A DNA stretch of 64,000 nucleotides from Hoplostethus atlanticus (taxonomy: Eukaryota > Chordata > Actinopteri > Trachichthyiformes > Trachichthyidae): positions 372,001-436,000 of the forward strand of contig JAXDDX010000091.1 in the NCBI GenBank assembly GCA_034670405.1. The letters are read 5' to 3'. The stretch's first letter is position 1; the number at the start of each line of letters is the position of its first letter. The notes beneath the pieces were generated by a model that was given only the letters and a program-made list of their open reading frames with translations, ran no database searches and was not told where the DNA came from. This document shows, one piece after another, positions 39,493-52,118 of the stretch. The translations under genes and the position numbers were made by a program.

Positions 39493-40245
39493 CATGCACA
39501 GTAATGCCACTGTGCCAAAATCCTCTACTTTTGTGCAAAAATGCTCTATTTTCAAAAGAGAGTAGCCCATTATCTGTTTCAGCTCTGGCATGCTCAGTCT
39601 ATCCTTATGCTGAGGTTAATTAAGTGTGGATATAATCAAGGTCTGATCATGTATTGATCCCCACTGTGGGACACCGGAGTGTTAAACAATGCTATCCCCT
39701 GGGCTCCGATGCAGCAGCAGAACCCATTCATCCTGACGCCTGTTAGCACAGCCTGTGACTGCTGCCGAGTAGTGATTGGGTTTTGGTATGGGACGGCCCG
39801 GCTTATCTCCTCCGCCAGACAACAACGATTCAGCTGAGCCGTCCCCACCGACCTGATTTGCCCTCACTCACTTGTTTTCTTTTTTGTTAATAAAGTGGTC
39901 AGATAAGGTGGGAGCTTTATCTCATTACAAGCCCTGGGACACTCGCCACATTAAATGAACAAATATGCAAATGGGTCCACTGTTCAGGGAGCAGGGAGAA
40001 TTCGGAAGGAAGAACCTCGACAAATCTCAGTTATTTTTTATTATTTAGTTGCCCATTTTTGTACTTTGGCAGTGCAAGCAACTGCAGCATTTGCTGTTTT
40101 GTAAGCATGCTCACTGATGGTTGATTGGTTGCACAATAGACTAAATAGGCTAAATAGAAAAAAAGTGGAAATCAGAGCAGATATAATAGAGCTGGGATAA
40201 ATAACCCTACTCCTCCCTCCTATCTTACAATCAGACTCCGCGCTG

Positions 40246-40378
40246 CAAGGTGGAAATAAAGGGAGAGAGGGTCAGAGAGACGGGACAGAGAGGGGGCAGG
40301 GGTGGACAGATAGAGGGAAAGGGGACAGAAAGAGAGGGAACTGAGAGCTGAGGGGAGTGGAGGAAGAGAGATAGAGCT
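40246..40378. repeat. Polypurine (GA-rich) tract
   Basis: About 130 nt almost free of pyrimidines on the plus strand (GGGAGAGAGG, GACAGAGAGGGGGC, AAGAGAGGGAAC). On the neurexin transcript strand it becomes a long polypyrimidine tract that could attract PTB-type proteins. Its distance from the exons (over 3 kb) makes a splicing role uncertain. Confidence 0.8.
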
Positions 40379-43300
40379 TTGTAAGTGCATCACGCTCTGA
40401 TAACAGTAGAAGAATAAGGCCAGGGACTTCTCCATTATCTTTGTGCGCGGTGTGCGTTCATTGGGTGCTCCGATAGTGTACTGCACTGTACCCTACGGGC
40501 CTGGCAGCACCATTGTGATGGTATTACTTCCATGGCCAAGACTCAGGAGAAGGGCTGATTTTTTTTTATTGTGTTAAACAGAATAAGAAAAAAAAAAAAA
40601 AGGGAAGGATGAAGGCTAGAGAACGGGTGGCTACAAGAAATGTAAGGCTAGTTATGAGTCTGTGTCCTGCATTTGAGATTTGAATAATTGTGCTAAGGAC
40701 TTCTAATAGCCCATAAGTATGCAGTATGAGACTTTTTAATGAGATTACGAGGGCAGCAGTATAGACCCTGGTGAAGCAATTATTCCCTTTCTTTTGCCCC
40801 CGCCCACATAATATCCTCCTCTCCATCGCTCTCACTCCTCAGCCATCATTTTCTTTCATTCTTCACTGTCTATTCTTATTATGCTCACTGTTGATCTGTG
40901 AGTGGCCTATGAGTGGCTGAGGGCTGCTATTATGACTGCGTTAGAGGCATACATGGGAACTAATGAAACTACTGGCGAGCAGAGAGAATAATGGCTTTGT
41001 TTGCTAGGGGTCAGGGGAGGAAGTGCGCAGTAATTGTGATTAGAGGTAATTAGTCTTCAACGAGCCTAACAAGATAGTCTGACTTAGCATTGTCACTAAC
41101 ACATGATTGGTAGGGATGGGTTTATTTATTTTCCCCAAGAGCATTTATAACTGTACACTTATCATAAGAAGAATCAATCAACTATTATTAAAGCAACCTT
41201 ATTTTTTTTCTGTAGATACATTTTTCTGTAGTAATTGTATATTGTTCTTTATTGCAGAATGTTCTGCAATAATGTTAATAAGACTAAATATTTATTCTAG
41301 ACTCATGACATCTGAGGAATGCTCAGATTCTGAAGCTTTATAATATTTGTTTCACAGTGCTTAAGAGGCCGGTCTGGAAAGCTACTGTATCTTATTGATC
41401 ACCAACCAAGTCGTTCCAGGATATACAAAAAGTTCTAATGCTAGTGGTGTTCTAGTTCTTCAGAAATTGGCTGCAGCCTTCTTTTGGCACTTTTTAGCAA
41501 TCCTTGTGCCAGCCAATAGGGAACAAAGCCATTTTGCCAAAATTGTTATCTTAAGTTAGCTATGCTAGTTTAGCTTGAAGTATCAAAATTATTCTTAAGA
41601 AAGTGACCCTTAATGACATCATACCTTTGTATTGAAAATGGGCAAGAAATAGTTGTTTTCATCTACTTCATTCAGTTTATGAGCGGCACATCTGCATGTA
41701 CATCAAGTGTGTTTGGAGGACCAGGGTGTCTGTTGCATGCAGACTGAGATAGTAGCGTCCAGGCATTTAACCCTGCGGTGCATTCTGCCATGTCCGCCGC
41801 ATGTCAAAAGCCATTAGCTTCTCTTTTGTACCTGAGGCAGGCAGTGAGGACTGAATCCCATGCAGCCATAAAACCTTCTTTCATTTGGATGAATGCACTG
41901 GCCATGCCTAAAAAAGGTCACTAAACATTATGCAAAAGAGAAGACAGGTTGAATTTGTCTTCTGTCCTGTTGCCTAGTCATTTTATCCATACTCTGAATC
42001 CTATGAGGCTCTTTCACTGAGTCTTTTTGATGAGGGCTTGGCATGATAGGGAGGGTGAGTGTTGTGCCATTTAGACAGTGGGCATTACACTATGAACATT
42101 CAGGTAAGAATTGAAGTTCCCTGAGTGTCCTCCTTGGACAAGTGAGTCATCGTAGAGGGTGACATGTCACATTAATATAGTCAGTCAAAATGCTGGCGGC
42201 ATTTCACAGCGATTTCATTGTTTCTTCTGGACGCAAAGCTGCAGTTGTTCCCAGAGTAACTTCACAGTATTCTGGTGTGAACATTAAATTACAGGAATAT
42301 TACAAAAACAGTCAAATAATGAAATAATTCACCTCCCATCAATCCTCTATAGCTTTTGTCAAAACCTTTCAACAGGTAACAAATCTAACAACCCAAGCTG
42401 TGGCATTTAAATACTTTTCTAGTTGACAGCCATCATACCACTAACATGGTGACATTTTAAAGGAACATACCAGTGTTGTTGAGTTTTTTTCCTTCTCCAA
42501 TAAGAGATCACTTCACATCTGCCCCCAACAATGTCTCATCAGAATCTATGAACTGGAACTGACTTACTAGCAAATTTAACTCTTTGAACTTAAAATCCTT
42601 AGTGTTGACATTATTAATTATAAGAATAACTCAAAAGCATTTACTTAACTGTACAGATCACAGATAAAATAAATAACTTTCCAGTGGGCTTTTGCGATCA
42701 CAGTGCCTTCATTTTTACTGTTATGCCTTTTTTTAATGGATTCCAGAAAAAGTACTTTACAAAGAGAGTATTACTAGTAGTAGTAATAGTAATAAGAAAT
42801 CGATTAAAAGAGCTTAATTTTTGTCTATTAGGTGCATTATTCTGGTGTATGCTTTGAAAATAATTTATATGAAAATGCAATGCCATAATCAAGCAGTCAC
42901 AGTAATAGAGTAATTATTAGCTTTCCTATTTTAACTATGGTTATTGAGATAGTTCAACAGGGTTACTATAGGTTTGTCTGCTCTGTTGCATTAATTTAAT
43001 CAATCTATTGTATTGACAGAAAAATAAATATTGAACTGGCACACTATTACTGTGGTAATTATGCTGTAAATAGTCTATTGATTTAACTTACGGTGTATTG
43101 TAGGTGGATTATTTGTGTATATAGGGAATATAATGCTGGGTGGGTGCTTTGGATACACGATGAAATTGTATTTTAGTCAATGGGAGCTGCAAAGTACAAC
43201 CCAATATTTAAACAGACGTGTAAAAGGGCTAGAATAATAAATACCATCGATTAAAGAGATAGAAAAAGTCCAAAACTCAATAACACTGGTATCATTCTTT

Positions 43301-43467
43301 AAAGATTACTATATAAAACAATCAAAACACATGTCAAGTACACATGATTAACATAAACTTCCTAAATAGATAAACTTCTAAAACTTTAGCTGACAGTTTC
43401 TTGGTCATTTCAACACCTTTAAGCGGAGGAAAACATAATCATACAGTAGGTAGAGAGGGTCACTCAC

Positions 43468-43639
43468 CTGTGGGGTAGCGTTCAATGACTGGCAGGTCAT
43501 CCACCTGCAGAGTGGCATTACCCCCACTCCTCGTAAACTTCACTATATGGTACTTTCCGTCATTTACAAACTTTGACGTCTCCTCAATGTTAATGTCATC
43601 TGTTCCGACATTAAATACAACTGCAATGTTTCCCTTTTC
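43468..43639 (-). CDS. nrxn1: Neurexin-1 exon: central LNS6 (beta-neurexin laminin-G) strands
   Basis: This 172-nt exon has a strong acceptor (TTTTCTCTTTGTAG) above 43639 and donor CCCCACAG|GTGAGT. It starts in phase 0 and ends in phase 1. The 57 codons plus a split Gly begin [20 protein letters not shown], continue through [20 protein letters not shown] and end VIERYPT(G). The Val of FNVGT corresponds to the backbone calcium ligand V154 of rat neurexin-1beta. GKYH and [13 protein letters not shown] are LNS6 hallmarks. [10 protein letters not shown] replaces mammalian DSWPVIERYP. The SS4 insertion point is exactly at the 3' end of this exon. The preceding LNS6 exon (the GHAGTTYIF … LELHI part) was looked for up to 64000 and not found, so it should lie outside the window. 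Confidence 0.96.
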
Positions 43640-46600
43640 CTACAAAGAGAAAAGAGAAGAAAACAGAAAAGAAAGGGTTTAGTGACACAAGGCAGTAATG
43701 TTATGAATACTGATGTCAGATTGCACAGATTCCCAGTGCTGTATTGGTTTTTTAAGTACATTCATATGCCCTTATTTATCATTATTAAAAAGTTACATAC
43801 GTATTGTAACCTAATTAAAAAAAACTAAAAATAAAGTACGTTGCTGCCTATCAAGTTTAATAACATACTTTAATCTCACATAGTCTTTGCTTGCTGATTA
43901 AATATTTACTTCTCTCTAATTCTAAGGCACAGCTCTTGCATTAGAAATGATATGCCATTCCAGTCGGAGCTCACAAAGGGTAAAAGAGACTATAACTGTT
44001 AACATGTATGTACTGTAATGCTGAACATTTGAAATAATCCAAATTTTGTTTATAAATGTTTGGGTTTTCATTTGCATATGACCAAAGAGCTGGTCAGATA
44101 TTCCAGGACTGGTTTCTATTTTATTACGTTTGTACTTTCTATATTTCTGCATTTACCATCGTCCTTCTAGAGGGGTATATCAATTCAATTTGTAGACAAC
44201 ATTTTACATTTCTACTAGCTGGACAACACTTTTTATAGTGGACTATTAGCTTCATGTTTCGTTTTTTAACCAGCATGTCTGGATAATGAAAGGAACCATC
44301 TGGGCATTGCCACTTGGCCTGGAGCCCATTTTAAACAGAAAAAAAACTTGTCTTGTCATCACTTTAACCGCCATAAAGTAGCTTCAAAGCTTGATCAGAG
44401 GATATCATTCTATCTGAGCAGATTGTATGAGACTGAATCATTAAATCGTAGTGAATACTGCTATCATTACAGAGGGCATAAAAATAGTATAGGCATGGAA
44501 ATATGAAGAGAATGTCTTAAAGGAGGTTTGAACCCCTCTCAGCCTCAGTCTCCTCACATCCACATGCGATGGGTATCTTCTTTAATAAGCTCCATTTACA
44601 GTACATGATTGAAGTCCCTGAATCCTACTGCTAATCCAGCTAAGATGAGTGCATATGTTGGTGCAGTCTCTCTCTGCTTATGAGCTGCAGTAAAAGGAGC
44701 ATCTGGTTGGAGGCTCAACCTAGAGACGCAGCACTCTGCATGTCATTATCCAGTCAGCACAGCCATACTACATCTCCATCTCGCTCTCTTTTTCTAAATC
44801 TCTCTCATATGCACAAAGTGTGTCTCCACCACAAACACACACACATGTGCCCGTGCATGCACACTCACACACACACTCCTCGGTTCCCTTTAGATGCAGA
44901 ATGACTACATAGTGAGTCTCCAGAGCCAGAAGCTAAAGTGCAATTAAAAACATCTGTAATGTGTCACACCATGTTACCCAAACTAGGACAATTGTAAATG
45001 TAATTTCAACGCAGATTATATCATTTGATATCATTAAAGCTACAGTCCTAACACGACTTACTCACTCCTTGCAGGCGTGAATACCAATCAGCAAAAACTC
45101 GAAAGCAGATGTCAAGCTAGTATCACGGCTACAGTGACTACAGCAAGTTCTCGGTGTGAGGCTGTCCTGAAAAACTGAACGGATGAGAGAATGATCTGTG
45201 GGCACTGGTGGAGTGGTAAGCCTTGTATCAGTGGTAATCTCCTTCAGGAGGGGAGCGCCCCTCTTGAGACCCTTCAGCGAGAGCCACAAAGGCAGCAGCT
45301 CCTCAGCAGGAGTCTACGCAGGAAGCAGTGGATACCGTGGGCATCTGCCGACACCAGAACTCACACCAGGGCCATGCACATGAAACAGCGCATCGTCATT
45401 TATAGGTGGTTGTGACTGGCTCCTTTTCTGTTATCAGTATGGAAATCTACATCATCTGTTTATTCAATGCTTATAACAGAGAGAGATCGATTGTTTTTCA
45501 TATTTCAAGCACTTGAATATAGAATTCAACATGAGAATAGCATCTATGGTGGCCATTCTAAAAAAGGAAGCTTCTTTCAAGGACTACAAGACATTAAAAC
45601 ACCCTAATTCATAACTTTATAGCGCTACTGCTCTTGGAAAAAAAGAGAGGAAAAAAACAGGTTTAGTGGGAGAGACCAAGCCAATTAAAATCTTGCTTTT
45701 AATAGCCTCCTTCAATTGACTTTTAATGTTCCCCATGGTCTCTTTAATAAATTCACTGCATTTAGTCACAAATTGCCAACTCAATTTCCATAGCAAAAAA
45801 ATGCCTACTTCACAGTCTTGAAAGGGATGAAGAAGAGGATGGAAGGGGTAATGGACAAAGGACAAAAAACAAAACATTTCATTTAAGGAAGTAAGGAAGA
45901 TGAAAGATAAGAGCTGAAAGTTCAAGCTGAGATTTTACAAAGTTAAAATTTTGACATGCTTGGAGGCCGTGTTTCCCACACAGTAATGTGATTAACTTGA
46001 GTGTTATTGCATCTGCCTGCCGACATAGAGCTGGCTTTGGTTTTAAACACCAATATTATTATTCTAAATAAAATAAAAAATAATCCACTACGTTTCAATA
46101 TTTTTTTTCCTGAATTTTGATCCACTTAGACAAGTAGTTTGTCAGTTAACCAAGCAGTGAGAGGAGCCTAATCCAGGAGCTCTAATAGGGTGCGAGCTTA
46201 TGTCAGAGAGTGATTGATAGCTGCTTACATAAACCCAGCCCATTACACCCTGTACAATCTTAGGGCTGCTCACTTGGTAAGTGCAACTCCCCACAGGGCT
46301 GCCCACCAGGGAATATACTGTATGGTGCACACATACTGCACCCGAAAAACTCAGCCCTTCCTGACACTCAGCACGCTGCCTTGATTAATTGCTCATCAAG
46401 ATGCAATGGAGTTTAATTAACTGATGGAGTTGATCCACTATTCTCCTCTAAGCGTTAATTTTTTTCTGTTTCTCATCCTTGCAGCTGGAGGGTGGAGAAG
46501 CTGCAGCAACACTCAGGGTGTCAGGGTTTCTCGTTAAAACTCTCCATCTGCACTCATTATAAAACCATACAGATACTTGTTTTACTAGCTATACTGCAAA

Positions 46601-47265
46601 ACAGTCTCTACAGACTCAGTGGTTTCTGATTATTAGAACCAGTGAGTAACATTAGTTTTTTTCTGCCAATCATATCAGCAAAACTACATCTGAGCAAATA
46701 TGTATTAAATGCTTTGGGAGCCCAAATCAAACTATTCCTAAATGTCATTCAGAATAATTCCCACTCTGTTGTTGAGACATTTAGATTAAAATAAATCTCT
46801 TGACAAGTGTCCCTATATAAATAAATACATGAATTAAAACAATCCTAGATATATTTTGTAAAAATGATATTATCTTGTTCATAATCTGCTTGAGGGTTGA
46901 ACAAAACAAGTGCAAACAGCGAACATGCTGAGTCAAACTGATCTGCAAGTTTGCATCTGCTTATTGGAGTGAGCTTAGTTCCCCTGCCCAGATAAAGATG
47001 AAGTAAAAAAGAAAGGAGGTGAGAAGTGGCATTTGAGATGGTGTCGGGCCTCTTCTCCAATCTCTGCAAAAAATGAGCACCGTGGTGTAGGCTGCCCTAA
47101 TGTTTTGCTTGTTTATGAGTCATTCATGTTGACAACCATTGTGCACCCGTCACATTTCATATCTCACAAGTCTGACGCCACGGGACTGCAACACGTCTTC
47201 CTCCAGTGCACATGTCTGTGAGGGGTCTGCTGGCAGGTGGGAGAGCACCTTCGTCATCTTCTCTT

Positions 47266-47267
<2 letters not shown>

Positions 47268-47304
<37 letters not shown>
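47268..47304. repeat. (GT)n microsatellite
   Basis: About 18 uninterrupted GT units followed by GCGTGCC. Confidence 0.97.
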
Positions 47305-47308
<4 letters not shown>

Positions 47309-47607
47309 CCGGTTGTGGGCGTGTATTAGGTTCTGACTGAAGAAAGTAAATGACTCAAGGAACCAAAGTGGCTAGGGCAAGCAGACTGCACTGTTCACCT
47401 TATCTTTTAATTACCTCTGACAGTCTTCTGCTTCTCCTTTTTTTTAGCAAAGCTTGTTAATGAAATTACAGAGGTAATGGAATTATTAGGAGAAAGGAAA
47501 TGGATTTTTTTCCCCCAGTTGCCCTTACACCACGGTTTCCCGCTCCATATATGCAGCAATTCATATTTACACCTACAGGGACAAGTACATACAGAAACAT
47601 GCATACA

Positions 47608-47608
<1 letters not shown>

Positions 47609-47640
<32 letters not shown>
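47609..47640. repeat. (AC)16 microsatellite
   Basis: Sixteen uninterrupted AC units, 305 bp from the GT run at 47268. The two tracts are complementary and could pair in single-stranded form. Confidence 0.97.
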
Positions 47641-47642
<2 letters not shown>

Positions 47643-50030
47643 AGTATTTTACTGTAAGGCACACATTTGCATTTACTTTTTGCTATTATTCATAACAAAA
47701 TAATTTGGACCCATTCTAAAGAGCAGAAGGTGATATTTCAGCCTTGTATAACCGACTGAGATCGCCTTACAATTCTTTACGCGACTAAAGACCAAGACGT
47801 CAGGTAATGTCCAGAAGAGGAGCAATATGATACAATTACCTCCTATATTGTCTCTATGGGTTTGAAACCAATGGAGACTGTGTGTCTGCTGATTCTGATG
47901 GAAAAACTACAAGCAGTGGAAAAAAATGTGGGAAAACAAATCTCTTGCCCAGTATCCCTCTCATTTAAGTGACACTTCCCCAAAAAACCAAGACAGCTGC
48001 TAAAAACGCATGGCTGTGGGAGAGGACTTGTCAAACGATAGCAGGGAAATGTCAGCAAAGCGAAAGAGGGTGACAAATACATGTATGCTGGGCTGCATGT
48101 TAGTCAACTTTTAAAGAGGTTCTAAGCCATGAAGTGAAGTTGCTTGACGAGGTGCCCTCCCCCTACAATTCGCCATCCCCTTAGAGCAATTCCAGAGTGG
48201 TGAGGTAGAAGTGCATGTGCTAGGAGCTCAGCTTATTTCAAAATCATGTCCGCCAGCTAAAGCACCTAATTATCTGTGAAGTTGGCTTGAAATTGTTTCC
48301 ATTGCTAGGAGAGTCTATAAAATGGCTTTCTGTAGAAGAGCTTCATCAAATACGTCAAGTTAATAAATCATCAGGCCAGCCACAGCAGCTGTTTTAAGGT
48401 TGATACTCAGGGAGAAACAACAGACACAAGGCTATTTTACCATTTAAAGGGATGTAATAGGAGAACACTCATTTCAGCTCATGTATAATGCAACAATACC
48501 ATTTTCTTTTTGTGATGTGACATGGAAAACACTTATAAATCAGCACTGAAGAGTGGTTTATACGAAAGTGGACTTAAATTCAGTTATTAGAATGAAAATA
48601 GTTTGCATTCTCATACTGCATTCTCATTCTGCAGGGTTCAGGATAGAAGTGCCTGAAATGTCCGTAATGGGAGCTGGCCAGCGATGCATTTCAAAAAGCA
48701 CTGTCTTTTTCTGAAATGACTTTTGCTGTCTGTCTACACTCTTTCTCTTGCACCATCTTTGCCCCTCATGTGACAAATTCCATCAAGAGAGGTCAACAGA
48801 TATCTGGAATTTCGTACTCTCTTACTCAAAGAAATCAATTCAGGTTTCAGGTGATTCTCCTGTCTGTCCATTTGTGACAGCTGGCACGCAGTAGGGGTGA
48901 TTCGACCTTCATCTCTGTCCTCTCCATCATTACTTACTCCATGCCCCTGAGCATAGTTAGAATCCAGCTCACTTCAGGGGTACGATTCGTATAGCATAGG
49001 TCTCTGGTTAAATGAGGTCAAATATAATATAGTGTGCATTTTGGGAGAATTGGGAGACTGTGAACACCCCTGTAAAAAATGAAAACATTAAAAAAAAAAG
49101 TTTAGTGAGCTCAGCTAGAGCGGCAGGGACACATGCCTAGAGGCAGGGACCATATGCCATGATTGACCCTTAATCCTCAGAACCAGATTTCCAGACTGAA
49201 AACTATGTCAGCATTATAATGGTACAGATCATGAGAAACATTTTATTGTGTCTATCCAGATGATCTTTGGCTCATGAATACAAAAACAGAAGAATAAACC
49301 CTACCAATATCAAATCCGGAGTTTATACTGTAGATTGGATTACAGAAACTGCCAGGTTTTCTCGTAATAATGAGACATTTAATCTTTTCTCATCATGTTA
49401 TCTTTTCATCTTAATATGTGATCTATTCTCATATGAGACATTTTCTCGTATTAATGATCATACGGCTTATTTGTGAGTTAAGGGGAAATTTAAGGGGAAA
49501 CCTAAATCTGTTTCTAATCCTGTAAAACATGCCCATGCGCACTTTTTCACTTCAGCTATGTAGAATGACAGATTTTATAATTCAGTTCAATTATGTTATA
49601 TATCAATAACAATTACGGAGTTCCTTGGAGACTTCCTTGGCGAGCAGACATCCGCTTTGACCTCGAAAACATGTAACCCTTGCAAAGTCTTTGTAAATTT
49701 GCTCACAGCACAATTTCTGGCCCCTGATGTGAGATAGAAAACCTTATCGGGACAGGCCGGAGACACTGCTGTCTAGCAGTGCCTGAGTCTCCCTTTACAG
49801 GACATCTGTCATATTGGTGGCCCATAATGATTTAACCCTCAATATGATATGACAAACTTGCAATCAAGGGCACATTAGTTTGGAAGTGAGAGTGGCTAGG
49901 TCATTGGGACAAGATGAAAGCTCTGTAGACCACACATATATGCACTACCACATGCACACACAATGCACATCATTTGGCCATTTTCCCATACTGCCCTTTT
50001 GTAGCTGCTGAAATTCAAATGTACAAATAT

Positions 50031-50200
50031 TCATTCATTCTGGAGCCTATCCTAGCAAGCTTTGGACGGAAGGCAGAGAAACACCCTGGGCAGGTTGCCA
50101 ATCCATCGCAGGGCTAACATTCACACCTATGGGCCATTTAGAGTCTCCAATCCACCTGACATGCAGGACTGTGGGAGGAAACTTCACTCAAACTGACACC
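50031..50200 (+). repeat. Widespread teleost interspersed repeat (GGAGCCTATCC type)
   Basis: Key words in order are GGAGCCTATCCTAGCAAGC, ACCCTGGGCAGGTTGCCA, ATCGCAGGGC, TTCACACCTATGGG, TTTAGAGTCTCCAATC and GGACTGTGGGAGGAAAC. These match a very common fish repeat I recognise from memory. This copy is decayed and lacks a clear 3' end. Class (LINE 3' end or other) is not certain. Confidence 0.7.
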
Positions 50201-50903
50201 TTATCTAGTCCTTCCAGTCTACCCATTTTAATGTAAGAGGCCCAGATAGCACAAGGGAGTTCTTCAAACCTTAAATTAAATGCATCACTCTGAAAGATCT
50301 TGATAAACTAGTTCAAACAACATATCCACAAAGAAGAAAACAATAGAGATATTGGATTTGAAAGCAGGTCTCTCTCTGTCTACCCTTGAAAAAAAACGTA
50401 TTGTTTCAGTGAAGAGGGAAAATAGGACTTAGTAGGGTTGTAGTTCAAAAGGAGAGCAACTCTGGAGCCCAATTTAGCTTGAACCTTACACACTCTACCC
50501 CATGAGTGCCTACTCATGAAAACTAGCTTTTCTAAATCAAGCATGTAGTGTAAAACTTTAGTTATAACAATGATATTGTTGAATTCTACACCTACAGTAC
50601 ATTATACAGTATGAGGCTAAATAATTCCTGCAGTTCAGTCAAAAAGAACAAAAAGAATGAAACAGGAGGAACTACTATCACATATAAATTAACACTGCAG
50701 GCTCCATGCTATAGATTTTCATGACACAATAAGCACTCTAGGCTGCAATTTGATATTTGTTGGATTTAGTGTGGTACGTGTCATCCAACATTCTTCAACA
50801 GCAGCATTATCTGGTAAGCTGAAGCTATCATTTGGTATTTGGTATAAAGATATTTAACTCTTTAAAAATATGTCCTTTAACTTCTAAAAATATACTGTTT
50901 GAG

Positions 50904-52118
50904 TGGTAAGCTTTAACAAACTCTTAGTTTATGATGAATTAAATAACAATACGTTAGTTGTTATAAATATTTGTAACTGACTAGTACATATAGTAGAGTA
51001 GATACACGGATGTATATGCCATTCATGTATCATTACCTCATGTTAATACATATAGACCTACATAGAGCTGCATTATTTTTATAAATGACACAGAAATGAT
51101 TTGTTGATCATTAACAAATAATGCTTAGATGCTTCATAACTCATTAATGAATGTTAAATTGTGGCACTGCACTCATATTTTATTCATGTATTATGATTCG
51201 TTAGTACATTTGTTAAACATCTGTTAAACAGTTATGCAGGATTTTGTAACCCCTAATCTAAAGATGAAACTTTCTAATCCTTGATGAATGTGCTGTAAAT
51301 ATATTCATAAATGATTTTCTACTCATTAAAAAAGTGTTTGCAGATCCTAATCTAAAGTTACAGAAAATTACAGTCTACAGACATTTATAAAGGTTATTAA
51401 GCCATTTGTTGGCATCAGGATGAAGGAAAGATGAAATGACGATGCAGTTACAGCAATTCACTCTATTCACATGGGGGCCATGTTTGATTTATGTCATACT
51501 TGGGGTGGGGAACCCTACATGGAAGACAGCAAAGCAGATGGAAAAAGAGGCAAACTCTGTCTCACTCTTGGATAGAAAAAAAAAATATACACCAAAATTA
51601 TACTTTGATATCTAAGTACCCAAACCCAAGTACCCAAGAAGGTCTAAATCAAAGGCTACAACTAGATTGGAGGGAATATTTTGCTGATCCATAACATGTT
51701 ATTTTTATCACCAGCTATGTCGAATTCTTATTAATTGGCAGCATTGGCAGCCTTTATCTTTAGTATTAGCAGTAACATTATACTTCATGTCCTTAGTGGC
51801 GCTTCTTTGACAGTCAAATTATTTATCTTAGCTGTGTCTGCTAGCTAACACTACATAGGTGACGTTAGCTAAAACTACTACTTTCCCGGCTACAACTCAG
51901 ACCATTACCTAGTTGGTTTGGAGATGAATCAAACTTTATTACATTATATGGATAATTAATGGGGCTTTAAGCATTATGTGTTAATGATCAACATAACTTA
52001 CACATAAGTAGTAAAATATAATTACTAACGATGTACTACTCAGTTACAAATATTTATAATAGGGTAAGTAAGCAATAAGTAATAAGCTTGTAAACTTTCA
52101 TTATTCCTAAGTGTTACC
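50904..52118. mobile_element. Fold-back DNA transposon with long terminal inverted repeats (~1.2 kb)
   Basis: The left end begins GGTAAGCTTTA and the right end is the reverse of GGTAACACTTA. The inner TIR block at 50961-50989 matches the reverse complement of 52031-52059 with one mismatch in 29 nt. A second block, GTTGATCATTAACAAATAATG near 51103, matches the reverse complement of 51969-51991 with one mismatch. The arms are therefore at least 150-200 bp long, with indels. The middle has no transposase I can recognise, so this is a non-autonomous copy. CCTAATCTAAAG occurs twice inside (51252 and 51346), suggesting nested or duplicated ends. Confidence 0.7.

Larger units (their letters stand above)
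37153..43467 (-). other. nrxn1: Intron upstream of the SS4 cassette
   Basis: This 6.3-kb intron has a GTGAGT donor and the weak TTTAAAG acceptor. No gene is recognisable. It includes an AC microsatellite at 39455-39492, a polypurine tract at 40246-40378 and a poly(A) run near 40588. The rest is unique AT-rich sequence. Confidence 0.9.
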
